From: an uncultured Peptoniphilus sp.
Lineage (GTDB): Bacteria; Bacillota; Clostridia; Tissierellales; Peptoniphilaceae
DNA: 7,610 nucleotides
NCBI RefSeq assembly: GCF_946998875.1
Contig: NZ_CAMQAY010000037.1
Location: 1-7,610 of the forward strand
Direction: 5' to 3'
The notes beneath the pieces are model-generated. The model made no database searches. It was not told where the DNA came from and was given only the letters and a program-made list of their open reading frames with translations. Made by a program: the position numbers and the translations under genes. Each line of letters starts with the position of its first letter. Position 1 is the stretch's first letter. Positions 5,344-7,610 of this stretch are shown here, one piece after another.

Positions 5344-6480
5344 ATGAAATATATTTACAGAATATTTGTATTCCTTACAGTTATACTCCTCCTTGGAGCA
5401 CTGGGACTTACATTTATGTTTATGCCAAGGGGAAAGAAATTAGATGACAATAAAAATTTTATTAATAAAGAAGAAGCTAGGGAGCCAGAAAAAATTACTG
5501 TCTTTAATGACAATGAGGACATTGTAAATATTTTATTAGTTGGACTTGACTCCAGCCAAGTGACTTATGAAAAGGACGAAGATTCCAAGAGAGCCGACAC
5601 AATTATGCTTTTATCCATTGACCCAAAGTACGACAGAGTTAGACTTTTATCCATCCCAAGAGATACATACTACAAGTTAAAGGGCTACGACAATTATAGG
5701 ATGAATGCAGCTTATGCGCGTGGAGGTATTGATCTTCAAGTTTCAAGTGTAGAGGACTTTATGGGAGTAAAGATCGACCATTATGTTACAGTTAATTATG
5801 ACGCAGTGAAGGAGCTTGTAGATGCTATTGGTGGAGTGGAAGTTTACACACCTGCCTATAAGTACACAGACCCTTCAACTATACCGCCACTTGAAATTAA
5901 TTTTGAAGAGGGACTTCACTTATTAGATGGTGATGACGCAGTTAAGTATCTTAGAATTAGAAAAATTTACAAGGACCAGGACCTTGACAGGATTAAGGCG
6001 CAACAAGATTTTATCATGAAAATTTTTGACAAGATGAAGTCACCTAAAATGCTTTTAAAACTTCCAAGGCTAGTTTCCATTGCCAATAAACATGTTGAGA
6101 CAGACATGAATTACGGTCAGCTTTCCTATCTTGCCTACTATGGTGTAACTCTCGACAGAGAAAATATTGGAATGAAAACTGTTGAGGGCACTACTAAAAA
6201 GGGCTCACCTTTATATTTTGTTGACAAAGAAAGTGCAAGGTATGAGGCTTCTGAACTTGTAAGACTGAGAGATAAGGCGCCAGAAGCAAGTGAAGAAGAC
6301 TTAAATTATACTGAAGAAGAGCTTAAGAATATGACAGAGGAAGAAAGAGCAGCTATTGAGCAAAAAATTAGAGACAAAGAGCTTAGGGATAAGTTAAAGG
6401 AAGAGGCTGTGAAAAAAGAAGACTCTACTTCTGCTAATGAAAATAAGGCTAATAATGAAAAAGTAAATAGCGAAAATTAA
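5344..6480 (+). CDS. LytR-CpsA-Psr (LCP) family cell-wall glycopolymer ligase
   Basis: LCP proteins act outside the membrane, moving undecaprenyl-linked glycopolymers (teichoic acids, capsule or other wall polysaccharides) onto peptidoglycan. The 378-residue protein has a short cytoplasmic start, one membrane anchor (about 7-27), a linker, and an LCP domain (about 60-230). Family motifs are in order: NILLVGLDS (62-70), RADTIMLLSID (83-93), LLSIPRDTYY (101-110) with Arg106 and Asp107, YRMNAAYARGG (118-128), the DAIGGVEVY strand (160-168), DGDDAVKYLRIRK (195-207), and DLDRIKAQQDF (213-223), which corresponds to the usual D..R..RQQ. The conserved Arg and Asp residues that hold the pyrophosphate and magnesium are present. 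The last 60 residues or so (from about 316) are highly charged, Glu/Lys-rich, then Asn/Ser-rich, likely a disordered tail on the outer face. It is a single-gene unit with its own promoter and terminator. Family is secure; the polymer transferred is unknown. Confidence 0.93.
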   Translation: MKYIYRIFVFLTVILLLGALGLTFMFMPRGKKLDDNKNFINKEEAREPEKITVFNDNEDIVNILLVGLDSSQVTYEKDEDSKRADTIMLLSIDPKYDRVRLLSIPRDTYYKLKGYDNYRMNAAYARGGIDLQVSSVEDFMGVKIDHYVTVNYDAVKELVDAIGGVEVYTPAYKYTDPSTIPPLEINFEEGLHLLDGDDAVKYLRIRKIYKDQDLDRIKAQQDFIMKIFDKMKSPKMLLKLPRLVSIANKHVETDMNYGQLSYLAYYGVTLDRENIGMKTVEGTTKKGSPLYFVDKESARYEASELVRLRDKAPEASEEDLNYTEEELKNMTEEERAAIEQKIRDKELRDKLKEEAVKKEDSTSANENKANNEKVNSEN

Positions 6481-6488
6481 TTTAAAAA

Positions 6489-6518
6489 GAAAGACCATCA
6501 TGCTTGTGATGGTCTTTT
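6489..6518. terminator. Bidirectional rho-independent terminator
   Basis: AAAGACCATCA (6490-6500) pairs perfectly with TGATGGTCTTT (6507-6517) around a 6-base loop, an 11-bp stem. T's follow in the plus direction and TTTCTTTTT follows on the minus strand. It sits between the stops of the convergent LCP and peptidase T genes and can serve both. Confidence 0.9.
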
Positions 6519-6536
6519 CTAATGTTAATACAAATT

Positions 6537-7610
6537 TTATTCAGCTAGAAGCTCTATTATATTTTTTACAACTTCCTTGGACTTTTGCATTTGGTCAAGG
6601 CTTACAAGTTCGTAGCGACCATGATAATTGTAGCCGCCAGTAAAGATGTTTGGAGTGGGAAGACCCATAAAGGATAATTTTGAGCCGTCAGTTCCGCCTC
6701 TTACTGGGCCAATTTTTGGAGTGACGCCAGATTTTTCAAAGGCTTTTTTTGCAAGGTCAATGATTTCCATGTGGTCCTCTAAAACTTCTCTCATGTTGTA
6801 GTATTGGTCCTTGATTTCAAGTTTTATGCACTTGTCGTATTTTTTATTCAAGAAATTTGCTATCTCCTCAAATAATTTTTTCATGTCTTCAAACTTTTCT
6901 CTTGAGTGATTTCTTATGATGTAGTTCATTTTTGTAAACTCAACAGATCCCTCTATGCCAAGAAGGAGTGAAAAGCCTTCGTAGCCTTCTGTGTATTCAG
7001 GTCTTTCGCCTGCTGGGAGCATTGAATTAAATTCCATGGCAATTAGCTGTGAGTTTATCATGGTGTCCTTGGCAGAACCTGGGTGGACATTTTTGCCTTG
7101 GATTTCAATTTTTGCTGAAGCTGCGTTAAAGGTTTCGTATTCAAGCTCGCCAAGTGGTCCACCGTCAACTGTAAAGGCAAAGTCTGCCCCAAATTTTTTT
7201 ACATCAAACTTGTCGGCACCTCTGCCGATTTCTTCGTCAGGTGTAAAGGCAATTTTTATGTCGCCATATTTGGCATCCTTGTCTCTTAAAAGTTCTTCCA
7301 CAGCAGAAATAATTATGGCAATTCCAGCCTTGTCGTCGGCACCTAAGAGTGTGGTACCGTCAGTTGTTATGATTGTCTCACCCTTTAAGTCCTTTAAAAA
7401 GGGAAAATCAGAGACAGATGTAGTGAAGTCCTCATTTAATTTTATGTCGCAGCCATCATAATTTTCAATGACCCTTGCCTTTACATCCTTACCGCTCATG
7501 TCGGGAGCAGTGTCCATGTGAGCAATAAAACCAACAGTCTTCTTGGCTTTTACCCTGCCAGGAATTTTTCCATAGACATATCCATTTTCGTCAATCTCTG
7601 CTTCAATGCC
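6537..7610 (-). CDS. pepT: Peptidase T (tripeptide aminopeptidase), start outside window
   Basis: PepT is a cytoplasmic zinc enzyme of the M20B family that removes the N-terminal residue of tripeptides. The frame stays open to the window edge, giving 357 visible residues; the ATG at 7517 is internal, because it lies inside the zinc motif. Numbering from the visible start: GFIAHMDTAPD (27-37) with zinc ligand His31 and catalytic Asp33; TTLLGADDKAG (86-95) with the bridging Asp92; TPDEEIGRG (123-131) with Glu126 as general base and Glu127 as zinc ligand; VDGGPLGELEYETFNAA (148-164) with Asp149; GKNVHPGSAK (172-181) of the dimerisation domain; PVRGGTDGSKLS (302-313); and NIFTGGYNYHGRYE (321-334) with zinc ligand His330. 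All catalytic residues are present. PepT proteins are about 405-410 residues, so roughly 50 residues are missing beyond the right edge. Confidence 0.95.
   Translation of the reverse strand, partial: GIEAEIDENGYVYGKIPGRVKAKKTVGFIAHMDTAPDMSGKDVKARVIENYDGCDIKLNEDFTTSVSDFPFLKDLKGETIITTDGTTLLGADDKAGIAIIISAVEELLRDKDAKYGDIKIAFTPDEEIGRGADKFDVKKFGADFAFTVDGGPLGELEYETFNAASAKIEIQGKNVHPGSAKDTMINSQLIAMEFNSMLPAGERPEYTEGYEGFSLLLGIEGSVEFTKMNYIIRNHSREKFEDMKKLFEEIANFLNKKYDKCIKLEIKDQYYNMREVLEDHMEIIDLAKKAFEKSGVTPKIGPVRGGTDGSKLSFMGLPTPNIFTGGYNYHGRYELVSLDQMQKSKEVVKNIIELLAE

Noticed and set aside
6991..7461. 156-codon open frame on the plus strand, opposite peptidase T
   Set aside because: It is fully antisense to a gene with all PepT catalytic motifs, is Ser/Pro-rich in the way antisense frames are, and has no recognisable domain.

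Overview
The window is AT-rich DNA with compact, overlapping genes, strong AGGAGG-type ribosome binding sites, and AGA/AGG and AAA-rich codon use. It reads like a low-GC Gram-positive (Firmicutes/Bacillota) chromosome. The gene types (short LCP protein, PepT, NarL-type two-component system, glutaredoxin-like CPDC protein, small nitroreductase) fit an anaerobic, fermentative Firmicute, perhaps a Tissierellia/Peptoniphilaceae-like lineage. That placement is an inference from style, not from a marker gene. No mobile element, phage gene, CRISPR array, tRNA or rRNA was seen.

Left part (1-3982, plus strand): the last 13 codons of an unidentified gene are followed by a 49-residue two-helix membrane miniprotein (56-205). 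Then comes a tightly overlapped block of five genes: an ABC ATPase (271-930), two small paralogous ABC-2-like permeases (927-1628 and 1619-2251, the second with a GTG start), a membrane histidine kinase of the NarX/LiaS/DesK type (2251-3408) and a NarL/LuxR-type response regulator (3386-3982). All junctions overlap, so the block is almost certainly one operon: an exporter co-produced with its own sensor and regulator. It ends at a bidirectional terminator (3982-4013).

Middle part (4016-5247, minus strand): an operon reading leftwards. It carries a YaiI/YqxD (DUF188/UPF0178) gene split by a +1 shift at a run of seven A, continuous in frame with a CPDC glutaredoxin-like domain, then a nitroreductase one base downstream. 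The broken or recoded gene and its in-frame fusion to glutaredoxin are the most unusual things in the window.

Right part (5344-7610): a LytR-CpsA-Psr (LCP) cell-wall ligase on the plus strand, with a plausible sigma-A-type promoter in the 96-base divergent gap before it. A second bidirectional terminator (6489-6518) is shared with the convergent peptidase T gene (minus strand), which runs off the right edge without its start.

The most likely candidate for an undescribed system is the miniprotein plus ABC/two-component block at 56-3982. It has the layout of a self-sensing membrane-stress or peptide-export module, but neither permease nor the kinase sensor region belongs to a family I can name, and its ligand or cargo cannot be read from the sequence.
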